Assembly: GCA_014607495.2 (NCBI GenBank)
Contig: CP053175.1
Span: forward strand, 1,860,001-1,924,000
Length of the DNA: 64,000 nt
Direction: 5' to 3'
Source: Carposina sasakii
Taxonomy: Eukaryota > Arthropoda > Insecta > Lepidoptera > Carposinidae
In this document: piece by piece, positions 11,661-23,744 of the stretch
Position numbering within the stretch: the first letter of the stretch is position 1
Layout of the letters: each line of letters opens with the position of its first letter
Program-made: the position numbers and the translations under genes
The notes under the pieces: model-generated
The model's database searches: none
Seen by the model: only the letters and a program-made list of their open reading frames with translations
What the model was told of the DNA's origin: nothing

Positions 11661-12354
11661 GGGCGTTTTTCCACTAAACGATACAACAACGACATTTCGT
11701 CATGGGGGCCGTGTCGTGGTCGTGTCGTCTAAACTCATAGCAAGATAAAAGGCCCGTTTTGAAATTTATCTTCGCGACCTAACTAACTAGTGATGTAACC
11801 ATACTCGATACTCACGATAAATCGATTTAAGTTTGCATGAGTATTTTGTCTGCATGAATATGTATAGTAAAGTGCATTGGATTAAAGTTCTGGTTTGAAA
11901 ATATATCATTTTAGGCCAAAGTTTACATCGATCATCGTAATAAAAAGTTTGTATGGATGGATGAATTTTTGTTACTCTTTCAAGCAGACAGCTTGACGGA
12001 TAAGGATGAAATCTAGATCAGGGAAAGGTTATATTATAGTCTGAAATAACATTTAGGCTACTGTTTATCCTATTAGCTAGTTTTCTACATAAATATTTTG
12101 ATCGATTTATTTTTTCCTTAACCGACTCGGCACTTAGCCAAGTCATCGTACCTACCCATCAATCAAAAATGTAATGACATTCGGAACATTTCGATCAGTA
12201 AAAACTAGAAATATTTATGGGCGTGAACTGCGAAAACGGGCCTTTTATTTTGCGATGAGTGTAGTGAAAAAACGAGCCATACTATTTAATACATTTTGCT
12301 TCAAAAAAAGTCGTGGTCGTGTCGTTGTCGTGCCGTGTAGTGGAAAAACATCCA
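11661..12354. mobile_element. Non-autonomous TIR element (GTTTTTCCACTA termini)
   Basis: The left end cattgggcgtttttccacta and the right end, inverse of caatggatgtttttccacta, bound about 690 bp. Both ends continue into acgac/gtcgt-rich subterminal sequence. No transposase frame is visible. Confidence 0.6.
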
Positions 12355-12633
12355 TTGACGAAAAAAACCACCTTGTATAAAACAAGCCACGAGAGTAAGT
12401 CTCTGTACGTTATCGAAATAAGCAAAAACGGATATAAATGATAATATTACACCTTTGTTATGTTATCTATAGGTATGAACCTCCAACAAAACTTATCATT
12501 TGTTTAATTTATTTAGAGTCAAAGGGTATCTTTTGTGATTGAACCATTAAGAGTGGGATGCGAGGTGGTTCTGTACATACAGCCAATATCAATAACCGAT
12601 ATCGAGAGATTTTTTGCATATTTCAGAGGGGTA

Positions 12634-12750
12634 AGCACGAACCTCTCGACAGTCCGTAACGCTAGCGCCAAACTGTCAAATCACATAGATTTTGCTAGCG
12701 AGTCGCTAGCGTTACGCCGCGTGAAAAGGTTCGTGCTTACCCCACAGATC
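12634..12750. mobile_element. Short MITE (GGGGTAAGCACGAACCT termini)
   Basis: About 112 bp with inverted ends ggggtaagcacgaacct and a second inner inverted motif, gtaacgctagcg. The 93-codon open frame crossing it is accidental. Confidence 0.7.
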
Positions 12751-13017
12751 AAATTGCTGTCATACAAAATTTCAAATTTGGAATTTAAAATATCCGAGAT
12801 TCTTCATGATCTCTAGTAGTGAAATTGGCTGATAGTGTTCAGCCTTCGTATATGTATAGTATACATATGTATAGTATTAACTTGTATTTTTTTAAGGTGC
12901 CGTAACAACACACAAACAAAGATTCCGCTGTGTGTCTATTACCTTACGAACCGTTATAGCTAGGCAGTATTACAGATGATGTGTCTGTTGCCGCTTCATA
13001 ATAAAAAAAAACAGAAC

Positions 13018-13396
13018 TCGGGTGAAGAATTTTTTCCATTTTCTTTATTAATAATTTTATAATATATAATATCTTGACTAAGATAAATTTATTAAAAAAA
13101 AAAACACTTCTCCATTAATATAATCCGCTAGGATATGGTTGATCGTTTCATCTTTAAACATTGTGCTGAGGGATTCAGCTTTGTTTGCCGAGATTTGGCT
13201 AGTGTATAGCTATCGGGATGAAAAATAACGTTGCCAATATGTAATTTAGAAAAGAGATGGTAAAATTCGTCATCCGAGTAATTGACCCGGTAGCTCAGTG
13301 GTTAGAGCGGCTGGCACGGTTTGCAGTGGTCGTGGGTTCGATTCCCACTCGGGTGAAGAATTTTTTCCATTTTCTTTATATTAATAATTTTATAAA
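13018..13396 (+). repeat. tRNA-derived SINE, family 1, copy 1
   Basis: Positions 13286-13358 resemble a tRNA: A box TAGCTCAGTGG, B box GGTTCGATTCC, and an acceptor-like pairing acccg/cgggt. A tail of tttttccattttctttat follows. Upstream sequence ('atatggttgatcgtttcatc', 'gagatttggct') is shared with the copy at 41345-41710, so the unit is about 350 bp with tail sequence at both ends. The anticodon stem pairs poorly, so I call it a retroposed element and not a tRNA gene. Confidence 0.75.
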
Positions 13397-13759
13397 AACA
13401 GAATATAAGATATAAAAAGATTTGAGAAAGGCTCCCCTAGATGGGGCTTTCTTCCCTCGGGGGTTTCAGTCCCAGTAAGCCCTAACTCCTGTATCTGGTT
13501 GTCCCCACTTTGGATCGTGTGACCGAACCACATAAGAGGTTAATTAGTAGTTAGTCTGGAATGTTTTGTCAACACCAGTTTTACACCAGGTTTACACCTT
13601 CTGACCAGGATCAGTGACTAGACATTCCAACACGTCAGTAACCTGACGTGGATTCTATGAAGCAGAACCAAATACCTAGGTCTAGACAAGACAAAAAACC
13701 CAATGACAAGACAGACCGCAACATTGTTGCTGGTAACTGAGGTGGTAATGTTTGCCTAG

Positions 13760-13846
13760 CTAATTGTAAAAAAAAAAACCTCGGACAACCAAGGCAATAA
13801 AGCTCAATACTATCCCAGCAAAAAAAATCCATGTAAAATCCTTCAT
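13760..13846 (-). CDS. Possible 28-residue single-pass membrane micropeptide
   Basis: An ATG in a reasonable context (tttcaag before it) opens 28 codons, nearly all one hydrophobic helix (WIFFAGIVLSFIALVV) with acidic residues before and one Arg within. It resembles the size of insect sarcolamban-type peptides but shares no clear motif with them. Chance is the more likely explanation in AT-rich DNA. Confidence 0.15.
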   Translation of the reverse strand: MKDFTWIFFAGIVLSFIALVVRGFFFYN

Positions 13847-14134
13847 CTTGAAATCTGTATAGATAGAATATACAGAATAATTATTGTCCGTTTCATAGAA
13901 TAGTTCCAATGCCTGATTTCGGAACAAACAATTATTTGTATGCAGTGAAACGAAAAGTATGTGTGTGAGATAGTAGCTAGCGCCATCATCTATCGGAGCT
14001 ATACGGTGAAACGCACTCTTGATCATAGTACCTACTCGTATTTACCACAGTCAAACGGCGCAAGCAGTTTTGTGGAACATCGTATCTAGTGTAAAATTTT
14101 TGTAATTAATGAATAAATAAATAATGATAAGTTG

Positions 14135-14230
14135 GTTAGAGCACAGCACGGAATGCGTGAGGTCGTGGGTTCGTGTACCACTCGAGTGATGTTTTTTTTA
14201 ATTTCTTAAAAATATTTAGAATAAATAATA
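14135..14230 (+). repeat. Decayed tRNA-headed SINE
   Basis: 'ggttagagcacagcacggaa', 'ggtcgtgggttcg' and 'cactcgagtga' correspond to the family at 13018 with a damaged A box. Confidence 0.55.
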
Positions 14231-14442
14231 AAGAATAATAAATAAATAATCCTCGCGCTGTCAAAAAGTTATTAGATCTCATGTAGAGTCAAGCTTCTAA
14301 CTACAAGGCCTAACTTCACAAACTTTACACTTTAGTCAAAATATTATGTACTTTGACATTGTCGCTACATTACCATTAGGCGTAAGGTACTGTTCATCAT
14401 TACTTTTCTGTTATACAAGATCCTGAGGATGATAGCTGACAG

Positions 14443-14940
14443 CAGAGGCGGCTGCTGACATTTTTATATGGGTGTTCACTCCCTTAACGAATGGGATGGT
14501 GCAAGTTCGGTTGAAAACACTTACAAAAATTTAGATGACCTAATGAAACACATTAAAGACAACCATATCGCGTTCTAACTCGGACTAAGGGACCTCTAGT
14601 GGCCGCATACGCGAATTAAAGTGAGCGGCGCTCCAGATAAGGGTAATTTTTCATACGAAATTTTCTGTTTCACGCGCCGGCCTATGTCGGTATGTCTCTT
14701 TCGCACTCATTGAATAGAGTAATAGGAATCGTACCAAATTTCGTTTCATTGGAGCGCGATCGCTAGAGCTCCACTCGATACATAAGATTACAACTTACTT
14801 GAGACGAACGCGTAGACACTATTGTATAAACATAGTAGAATTGAAAGATAATTATAAATATAGAGAAATATAGATTGTCTATATAATCTTCCTGGGTGGG
14901 AGTGCACCGCACCAGCGCTCCTTAGGACGAGCCGCCAGTG
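14443..14940. mobile_element. Non-autonomous hAT element, 498 bp
   Basis: Perfect 8-bp direct flanks gctgacag occur at 14435-14442 and 14941-14948. Ends read CAGAGGCGGCT and, inverted, CACTGGCGGCT. The interior has no long open frame. Confidence 0.8.
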
Positions 14941-14948
14941 GCTGACAG

Positions 14949-15971
14949 GATGGACACGGCTGTTCTCGAGAGGTTCACCGATCTACACGTAAAACGTGGT
15001 ATTCGGTGAGCAGCCCTACTTACTACTACGACTACTATATTTTTCGATTATTAATTTATTTATTACAATTTACTGACATAGACATAAGATCTTGTACCAT
15101 TAACAAACTATGGGCTCATTTGTCTCGAATAAATAATTTTTATTTGATTATTGTAACTAGGTATATGTTACAGTCTAGACTACAAAAATCAGTCAAAACT
15201 GTTTTTAACCCAAGGGCTGACATTTTCCTGGATGTACCCTGCCGCCTGTCGCCCGTGCCGTGTAACGGTGACACTGTTTCCACTTCTTAGTCTCTTTCGA
15301 GGTGAAAACTGTCGGCCCATTTGTCCCCTTAGGGGGCAGAGAGGAAAAAAGTTTGAACTGCCCTCTTGTCTTCTGCAAATTGGGGTTCAGCTCGAACTTT
15401 TTCCCGTTCTGTCCCCCTAAGGGGATGAAATATTTTTTCTTGAACTATAGAAAAACTTACAAGTAACCTTAGTAAAATTTTAATTCATCAAAAAATTACT
15501 TATCTAAAATTTACATAAACGTTCTCTCACGTAAATATTTCCATTTCAGATAAATTTTGTTTATGTCTTCGCTTCTTAATTAAAAACAGCTGTGATAGTA
15601 AAATATATTGATAAAAAATGTAAAGTGAATTGATAACCTTTCTTTTGTAGTCGGTTGAAAAATAATTTCGTTTTGCAGTTCATCATGTCTATTCACACCA
15701 ACTGCTCATAGATGGCAGCACACGTAACTTTAAAACGCGCTATCATTAGACGTCGTGTTCTCCACCGATACAACTCAAATAAACTTCAATACACTGTTCT
15801 TTCCTCTATTCCGGTTGTTTCATTTAAAGGCCTCTTGGTACGATCCGCCGCAGCCAATTTCGGACTATAATAAGTGCACACGTCCGCCTCTATTCGTAGT
15901 AAAGAGAGTAACTTTACTCAACCCACTGATATTATTTTGGAAATGTTCAAGTTAGCGCCAGAACTTTGTCC
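14949..15971. other. No gene seen
   Basis: The GC-richer part at 15,225-15,430 ('gtccccttagggggcagaga', 'gtccccctaaggggatga') contains short self-complementary motifs. I see no exon with usable splice sites. Confidence 0.4.
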
Positions 15972-16120
15972 GTTATACAGGATGTAACAAAAGGGGTATA
16001 TGTTAAGCGAAAAGTTGTGCAGCCCACTATAAAGGACCTATTTACGAAATTAGAGTCTCGAAATAGTACATTTATTTTTCAAGATTGTATGAGCATTTCT
16101 AATTATCAAAGTGCGTAACA
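15972..16120 (+). repeat. One-sided fragment of the 9485-type MITE
   Basis: Begins tatacaggatgtaacaaaag and continues through 'cccactataaaggacct', with no matching right arm. Confidence 0.6.
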
Positions 16121-16689
16121 AAAAAAAACGAAATTTTACTTTTAATGCCATCTGGCGTAGAATAGTGTTACCTTCCTGTTAGAACCTTGTAAGAACAATG
16201 CTTAAAATTTCGATTTTGTTTTTTGAGTTGCGCATTTTGATAATTAGACCGACGATTTGTATGTTGCAGATATAGTATATGCACCACAGACAGGTTAAGT
16301 TTAGGGGTATACTAGTTGTATTAGTCGAACCCACCAAAACCCCGATGATATGACCGAAATGATTTATGTAGCTAGCGACCCGCTCCGGCTTCGCACACTG
16401 ATAGTAAACATACAAATCTTTCTCTTGGACCACTCTATCTATTTAAAAAAACCGCATCAAAATCTGTTGCGTAGTTTAAAAGATCTAAGCATACATAGGG
16501 AGATACAGATAGCGGGAAGCGACTTTGTTTTATACGAGTACGAATACTATGATATGTAGAGCCTACTGCGGCTCTATCCGCGTTTAAAATTCCCGTTTTT
16601 TCCATTTCCGTAAATTATTCTAGAAAATTCTAGAAAGCAGTTTCACTAAGATGCCGAGGAAGCTAAAAAAGTTCACATATGAAAAAAGA

Positions 16690-17028
16690 TTGCAGACTCA
16701 GATTTCAGAGTTGTGAGGTTCAATACCTCACAACTCTGAAAGAACGTAGAGAACGTAGAGATCTTATTGAAACATACAAAATTCTAATACAGAGATATGA
16801 TTTACAAGATTTTCATGGAATGTTCGAGCGTAATAAAATACAAACCTACGAGGTCATAATTTAAAACTTAGCACAGGCATTTCACACAGCAATCCCAACA
16901 AAAACTTTATTACCAACAGGGTGGTGAACCCTTGGAACAAACAACCAGAAGAAGTGGTTTCGGCACCAAGTCTCAATAATTTCAAAAACAAACTAGACAA
17001 ACACATTAAAGAAAATAGAAAAACCTAA
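16690..17028 (+). mobile_element. LINE reverse-transcriptase C-terminal remnant (CR1/L2-like)
   Basis: A frame at 16700-16830 reads ERRERRDLIETYKIL, the region after the RT domain of CR1/L2/Rex-type LINEs. After a frame break, 16891-17028 ends ITNRVVNPWNKQPEEVV...SLNNFKNKLDKH and a stop, matching the usual protein end of such elements. It is 5'-truncated and frameshifted. Confidence 0.7.
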
Positions 17029-17086
17029 GAACCTATTCAGATATAGGAAAAATCAGTTCCCTCAACTGCCTGCCTGTTTACATATA

Positions 17087-18270
17087 TCTATACTAATATT
17101 ATAAAGAGGTAAACTTTGATTGTTTGTATGTTTGTTTGTTTTTTTGCAGCGAATAGGCTCCGAAACTACTGGACCGATTTCAAAAATTCTTTCACCGTTA
17201 GAATCCTTATTGGACCCGGATGAACATAGGCTATAGGGTTTCGCACAATTTCCTCTGGGCTGGAATAAATATGAATTAAATACAAAATAAAATTACCATT
17301 TGACGCATGGAGGTATAAGTTTGACACACACCATAGAATAATAAGTCCCCAGAAGGAGTCATCAAGGACAGATGTATTACGGGTTGTGAAGCAAAAACGA
17401 GTCAAAAATCCCATATCTTCCGCTCATCTTACCCGCCGATTGTTGCCAAATCGATAAATATTATCAGTTTTTTAGATACAGTAAATAGGTTGTAAAAATT
17501 TTACATACTAAAAAGTTGCTTCAAAAGTGTGCGTGATCACGGGTTCTGGGAATTTATTATTCTGTGACGTACAGATGACATGACACAACATGACAGATGA
17601 AATTTGTTTTTATTTGTTTGGTTTATCCCGAAGAAAGAGCATGAGGAATACAGCATTCATACAGCCATTGTTTTTAGTACTGATGATTTCTGAATTTATG
17701 CTGGATGAAAACGATGATGAATGGAAACGTCGGGAAAATCCTCAAAAACGAGTGTAAAATTAATCAAAAGCAAAAAGAATTGCAAAAACAACATATCTAC
17801 ATGACCCCACGAAGAAACGGACACATGTATAGAAATAAATTTTAAATTTCAAAAGTAAATTACACCCACTCCCTTTTGGTATTTATGTTCGTTAGGAGGT
17901 ATAAGAGAGTACTAAGAACGGATTTCCCAAAATTCCCATGGGAACGGGGCAGAATTCAATTTTTTTTCCGAAATTTCCACTGTACCTACCAGAACAAAAG
18001 CTTATTCAATAAGTATAAAAATAAACCGTTTGTCGTATACAGATGAAATTTGGTGTGTAAAAGACCATTAAGAACGGATTTCCCGAAATTCTCACGGGAA
18101 CGGGACAAACGGGAATTTCCAATTTTTACGCAAACCACTTGACACATAATGATGAAATATGACAGGTATATTCGTAAAGAAGCAATGAGGACTTATTTCC
18201 CGAAATTCTCACGGGAACGGGACAAACGGGAATTTAAAATTTTAGAGGATATGTACCGAAGCGAAGCGAG
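17087..18270 (+). mobile_element. Helitron-like repeat with internal cacggg minisatellite
   Basis: It starts tctatactaatattataaag like the Helitron at 61647 and shares 'ctactggaccgatttcaaaa' and 'ttggacccggatgaacatag' with it. From 17915 the units with 'cggatttcccgaaattctca' and 'cgggacaaacgggaattt' recur at spacings of about 115-155 bp. No clear CTAG end is visible, so the right boundary is approximate. Confidence 0.55.
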
Positions 18271-19363
18271 GGCGGGTCAGTAATATAACAATAATAAAAA
18301 AATACTTTTTTATCGGATGCCATATCGGATTCAAATAACATACTATCCAAGTTTCAGGTATCTAAGGTCAGCGGTTTAGGCTGTGCGTTGATCAGTCAGT
18401 AATTTAAATAAATAAATAAATAATTAAGTTTATATACAGGAAGTGAGTGACAGCCAGGCAAATATTTAAACACTAAACATGTATCGTTTACACCAGTCAT
18501 ATGATAGTGACTTTACTCGCAGGATATGAGTTTTTGAGGAAAAAAGTATTGTTACCTTTTTTATAGATAATTTTAAGATTTACAATTTTTGTCTGAGGTA
18601 ATTTTATAATAAAACTAACAGTTTCGGTGAAAATCGTAAAAACCCATCATTTACCTTTGACCTTGAATAGTTTTTTTTCCGCGCACGGGAACGATGGGGA
18701 ATTTAGAAAACTTATTTTAAATTATGTTTTGAAAAATATTATTTATTTTCAGCTTGTTGTGAATTTATGTACATTTGAATGTCTAAATTGACCGGATTAC
18801 TATAGTGTTCGTTTTTCACGGCAATTGTATCAAGCGATTATTCGACTACCTAAATGGGCTTATCAGTTATTGTATCATACGAGTACACTGGCTGGTTATT
18901 GGATCACTTGTTCCTCCATGAGGATTGATCAGTTATTTGAACTTATTTGAGCGCTTATCTTAAATTTTTTGTAGTATCTTGGTAATTTTTAGTATATCTA
19001 GCTTAAACGAACTATATTATTTTGGTCCTAAAGTAATAAATGAAGTCTGAAATTTTCGGAATTTTCCACAGAAAATTTTCTGTGGTTTTCGTTTCAGAAT
19101 CATGGTTTGAAGTCAGTATATCAACAACCTGGCTGTCACACACACCCTGTACAGATAACTACCTATACTTACCGTCAACGATAATATATCTTTTCGACCT
19201 ATATTAATAGCCTAGCATGCAGTTCTCATATTACAATATTGTGCATAATGCACAATCTGTTTTCAATTTAACCAAAATTAGGTAATGTCAAATGCAATAT
19301 CTTACAATTTATTAACTCGCGTCGATTTAATAATCTTTCATGGAAAATAAACATGATTACATC
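18271..19363. other. No gene seen
   Basis: AT-rich with no recognisable termini, splice-supported exon or coding bias. Confidence 0.45.
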
Positions 19364-19452
19364 TAGTCCTGCTATGCTACACGTGGTTGTAGGTTCTTAT
19401 TCGCGATTCTGCAGATCTGGCCACTCTTTTTCGGGAACAAAACCGGTTATGT
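19364..19452 (-). repeat. Repeat A fragment
   Basis: Only the 'ctatgctacacgtggttgta' to 'cgggaacaaaaccgg' end remains. Confidence 0.6.
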
Positions 19453-19512
19453 ATGTATTAGGTAGATCACTTGACATCCAGAACTAACAAGCCTATGTCT
19501 TACTCTCATGTA

Positions 19513-19783
19513 GGTATCATCATCATCATCATCATCATCAGCATATTGCAGTTCACTGCTGGTCGCAGGCCTCCCCCAGGACACGCCACAAGACTGCCAT
19601 GGGGGGGTTTTTGCCCAGAGTCACCACGCTGGGCAGGCGGGTTGGTGACCGCAGTTTGTATTTCTGACTATGTTGTCAGCACGGGAGGCGCTGCTGCCCA
19701 CCTCCCGGAAAATCTTAATCGCCTCGTACGATACCCACGGGGTGGTACTAATTGTACTCTGCCGGCACCACGCGGCTAATGTC
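19513..19783 (+). repeat. Repeat B copy
   Basis: Near full length, from (atc)n to 'ctgccggcaccacgcggcta'. Confidence 0.75.
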
Positions 19784-19807
19784 ATGTCGATATAAACGAA
19801 CTCACAT

Positions 19808-20208
19808 ACAGGGTGTAAAAAGACAACAATGTTTTTTTTATAACTCGTATTCTTTGTAAGGTTACGATCATTTTCTTCTATGGAACCAACCCCGGGAAAC
19901 GACAAAAACATTTTGAAAAAATATTGTCATTTTATTGCAACTAATGTATTCGTTTGATGCGCAAAGTTCAAATGTACCTACAAAACTAACATTTTAATAT
20001 TATGACATGGTATCTTTGAAAAAAATGTTTGTTAACCGATTTCAGATGGATTTATATAAAAAAAAGATAATATTAATGTAACTTTGGACCTCAATATCTC
20101 GGAAACCCGTGGTTTCCCAGGGGTGCTTCCATAGAAAAAAATGATCATGATGTTACAAAGAATACGAGGTATTAAAAGAACAAAGTTGTCTTTTTACACC
20201 CAGTATAT
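19808..20208. mobile_element. MITE with ACAGGGTGTAAAAAGACAAC termini
   Basis: Inverse ends acagggtgtaaaaagacaac / gttgtctttttacacccagt bound about 400 bp. Inner motifs (cctcaatatctcggaaaccc, ggtgcttccat) resemble MITE C, so the two families are probably related. Confidence 0.75.
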
Positions 20209-20213
20209 GTTTA

Positions 20214-20424
20214 TACACATGGCTATGTTCCTGAAATGGAGTAGCCGAACTGCACGATCATAAAAGAGATTCCACCGTCACGTTCATCATAGCGAGGACA
20301 GATGTAAATGATCAGTGACAAGTTGCTAGTCAACTACTATAATATCGCCTGAGAGAATGCCCGAGTTTCTGAGCCGACTCTTAGAACATGCACGGAAGGA
20401 TGCAGCTGATGTATTCTAATGTTG
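20214..20424 (+). repeat. Repeat A copy
   Basis: Near full length. It lies 5 bp from the preceding MITE. Confidence 0.7.
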
Positions 20425-20464
20425 TCTAGGCCAATATACTTAGGCAAGACCCATTTGTAGTAAT

Positions 20465-20725
20465 TACATACATACATATAATCACGCCTTTATCCCTTAC
20501 GGGGTAGGCAGAGCACCAAGGGCCGATAGGACCATATGGTGCCACTTCTGACCAATTTTGAGGGTATAGTTAAATACAAGTTCGGTTATTAGTGACAGGT
20601 GGTCAGCCCATCGCCTACAAAACACCAAGACCCTCTTGTCCCTCTACTGACTTGTACAGTATGCCCGGGAAGAGAAGCAGCTGTAGTTATTATACGAGTA
20701 CGTTTTGTTTTTCACTCCTAGAGCA
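20465..20725 (-). repeat. Dispersed repeat F, copy 2
   Basis: The reverse of the unit at 40866-41120, with catacatacatata tail at 20465. Confidence 0.7.
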
Positions 20726-20764
20726 GCATAGAAGAATAGTAGTAATTACTATTATTATTATTAT

Positions 20765-21240
20765 TATGCTTTATTGTACACAGTAAAGTTTTCACAAATA
20801 AAGTTTATGACAAAGAAAATGTACAAAGGCGTGCTTATCTCTAAAAGAGATTTCTTCCAGCAAACCAACCGTGAAAGAGAAATTAACATAAGAGGTAGGT
20901 ATGTGTGCACACAAACAGACCAATAAACTAAATAATTAAATAAAAGAAAAGACATAAACCTAACATAAACAAAAATATCTAAATAGACTACATAAACATA
21001 AATACCTAAATAAAACGCATAAACATAGATAAGCATAGATAAATAGTATACAAACTAAAGGATAAAAATAACATCAAATGTAATTATTTTTATTTTATTT
21101 ATTTATTTATCAAGAAGATGGGAGAGATAAATAATGGACCTTCAATCTTTTCCTAAAAACATCAACTGATGGACAGTCTCTCACAGAGTGAGGCAGTGAG
21201 TTCCATAGCTTTACCGCATAGACAGTGAAAGAGAATATCT
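20765..21240 (-). mobile_element. 5'-truncated LINE: RT C-terminus plus 3' UTR
   Basis: On the minus strand 21117-21230 encodes FTVYAVKLWNSLPHSVRDCP...SLPSS and a stop, the protein end of the same LINE family as 52785-53024. The UTR down to 20765 ends in tgtgtacaataaag, the family's terminal motif, also present at 53305 and 36940. Confidence 0.7.
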
Positions 21241-21624
21241 ATACTACTACTATACTATATCTAGATTAAAATTAAATCGATAAAGCACACATGATATTTT
21301 GTTTGTACATTTACGTATTTACTATACAAGTGGTCCTTAAAGTCAACAACTCGTCAAAAAAATTCGTTACCTTGGTCCGCGCATGCGCTTAAATATTTTC
21401 AAGTTCAAAATCAAACATTTAAATATAACAATGTGACACAAAAAGATAAAAAAAACCACGGTAACACGTCGCTGTTATACTGTTTATATATTTGCAGGCC
21501 GACGAAAGTATTGACTATATGAATTCTGTTTTTTTAGTTAGCCACGGCACAAAAAACCTAGAGACCGACCTAGGAGATTACACAGAGCTATGTAATAACT
21601 AGACAAAGTAAGTGTATTACATAC

Positions 21625-21712
21625 TTGTCATGAACATACTTGTCATGAACATACTTGTCATGAACATACTTGTCATGAACATACTTGTCATGAACATACT
21701 TGACATGTATAA
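21625..21712 (+). repeat. 15-bp tandem repeat, about 6 units
   Basis: Unit acatacttgtcatga, nearly perfect, last unit with one change (gacatg). Too short and gap-free to be a CRISPR-type array. Confidence 0.9.
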
Positions 21713-22120
21713 ATGGATCAAACCACTTATTTAAGCGCAAATTTCTTTTAATCCTGGCTCGAGCACGGGTGTCTATTTTAATGGGGATACATCTGTCGAA
21801 GGCTATAGAGCAAATAACTGCTCAAAGCTTTCTGGAACGTTAATTAATTAACGTTACCAATATCTAGTAAATGAAGTTAGCTCCGACTATAGAGCCGGAG
21901 ATCAACCATGGAATACCAAGGACACAGACTGCTTAGAAAATAGGTGGAACTAGAAATTTTATTTTATATTATTATTTCCACAAGACACAGACAGTGCTAA
22001 TAACCAAAATAAATGTCTAAATTTTTTTATTTCAATTGTTATTATAGTGGTATACTTTAATTAACAATAAGGTTATTACAAATACTAACTACATTATATA
22101 AAACTAAAAACTAATTTAAT

Positions 22121-22462
22121 CTACACGAAATTTAATATATTTACAAAGTTGCCTTCTACCGGGAGGGTGTCCAGAACGCTGGCAGCATTGCCGTGTTGTA
22201 TGTCACGGGAGCTTTCGCGTAATTTATTTGAAATTTCCCGGTAGAGGCGATGAGCGTCTGGTCCCCACGGTCCCAGTGTCTCGACGCAAAACGGCACAAA
22301 CATGTAGTCTCCTGGGAGCCCTGCAAATCTGCGGCGCTTGGCGTTTTCAGTTGAACATGCGGCAGCACCGACCGTAACTGATGTTCCGCCGATGTGGGAC
22401 GCAGCAAGTGTGTCAACACAAGTAGCGTCCCACACAAGCGGTCGACCCATCTCCCAAGGCAC
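22121..22462 (-). pseudogene. Transposon-derived open frame (WDATCVDTLA-type domain)
   Basis: The 113-codon frame contains LVWDATCVDTLAASHIGGT, FVPFCVETLGPWGPDAHRLY and IQHGNAASVLDTLP. This pattern recurs in invertebrate genomes next to reverse-transcriptase sequences, and I treat it as a retroelement-encoded C-terminal domain. No upstream RT is present and the frame opens without a clear start, so it is a fragment. The assignment comes from recalled motif resemblance only. Confidence 0.45.
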
Positions 22463-22559
22463 AGCGTTATATCACGGGCCTTTTCCCATTGTTACTTTAA
22501 AGTTATTTTATAAGAGAGTGCTGAGGTTCCAATCCTATTAATTAATTTTTATAAATATG

Positions 22560-22838
22560 AAAGTTTATGACAATGATATTTAAAATAAATTAAATAAATA
22601 AATACATATTCACACACTACACAATACATTAACCTAGTCCCACATTAAGATCCCTAAGGTCTTGTGTCGTGGGTACTAAGCAATGGTATATAAATACAGG
22701 AATAATAAGTATAGAAATATCCATGACTCGGAAACAAACATGGATATTCATCATATCAATGTTTGCACCTACCGCGATTCGAACCCAGGACCTATGGCGT
22801 CGCAGGTAGGGTCCCTACCTACTAGCCAATCGGCCGTC
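22560..22838 (-). repeat. tRNA-derived SINE, family 2, copy 1
   Basis: On the minus strand the head has a B box ggttcgaatcgcgg and an A-box-like ggctagtaggtag. An (aaat)n tail sits at 22588-22602. The copy at 58550-58800 is about 90 percent alike by eye. Confidence 0.7.
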
Positions 22839-23283
22839 AATGTTTAAGTGTTTAGTATTCTTTCACGTAAACTCAGTACGGATTTTGATTAAAATCTTGG
22901 TATTGTTATACAACTAAACTTTTGTTCTGTATTTCAACCCTTTACAGCCTTTTTTTCGTATCAAAAAATGTTTTTCGTCAGCCTCTAAAATATCAAATAT
23001 AATTGAAATCGGTTTAATAGTTTTGGCGTGATGAATAAACCCTCATTCTGGCGCAGTCTGGTAACAAAACAAAACATATTCGCTTCACGTAAGCATAGTT
23101 AGTGTAGCGTGTCTGTGCACAGTCACTTTTTATACTCATGGTCATTACGGTTATATAACTTAAGCTTCAATACTTTATTGAAGCAACGTTTTTTTAATCG
23201 TTACAATAGAACGTGAAGTAAGGTCACAATATAAATCGCAATTTAAAAAACTAGTAACTAGACTAATAGATATACAAATAAGT

Positions 23284-23476
23284 ACACAGGGTGTAACAAA
23301 AAGGGTATGTAAAAAACCCATTGTATGGAGAATTTTTAAATATCTCAGGAATTTTCATGCAATCTTGAAAAATAAACATGTGATTTCGAGTCTCAAATTT
23401 TGTGGACAGGTTCTCTACAGTGGGTTATTTACGTAGCTTTTCGCTTAACATAACCTTTTTGTTACACCCTGTATAC
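23284..23476. mobile_element. Deletion derivative of the 9485-type MITE
   Basis: Ends cagggtgtaacaaaaagggt and its inverse flank a shortened interior of about 190 bp. Confidence 0.75.
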
Positions 23477-23487
23477 TGATAACTGAC

Positions 23488-23642
23488 AACAAACGCTTTA
23501 GGATCACGAAGGTAACGCTACAGCCACGTTTCATAGCGGAAGGTATAAGATCGGTGACAATTTGCTTTTATGAGAACGCCCCTGAGTCGTCTTATACGAC
23601 ATGCACGGAAGATGCAGCTGATGTATTCTAGTGAAGCCTCGC
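23488..23642 (+). repeat. Repeat A copy, internally shortened
   Basis: Starts ggatcacgaag and ends gaagcctcgcat, with several small deletions. Confidence 0.6.
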
Positions 23643-23744
23643 ATATATTACTTTTGTATCATAATCTTCCTGCCCTTTATCCCTTTATGGGGTCGGTGCA
23701 ATATCGTTTTCTTTTGAAACTCATATTGCCAAGGATTTGGCGTT

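Noticed and set aside
12174..12816. 68- and 93-codon frames
   Set aside because: One lies inside the 11661-12354 TIR element and the other spans a short MITE. No splice or family support.
13286..13358. Possible tRNA gene (A and B boxes, T-arm)
   Set aside because: The anticodon stem pairs poorly, a second copy at 41590 shares long non-tRNA flanks and a tail. This is a SINE head.
21625..21712. CRISPR-like direct repeats
   Set aside because: The 15-bp units are contiguous with no spacers, in a eukaryotic genome. It is a simple tandem repeat.
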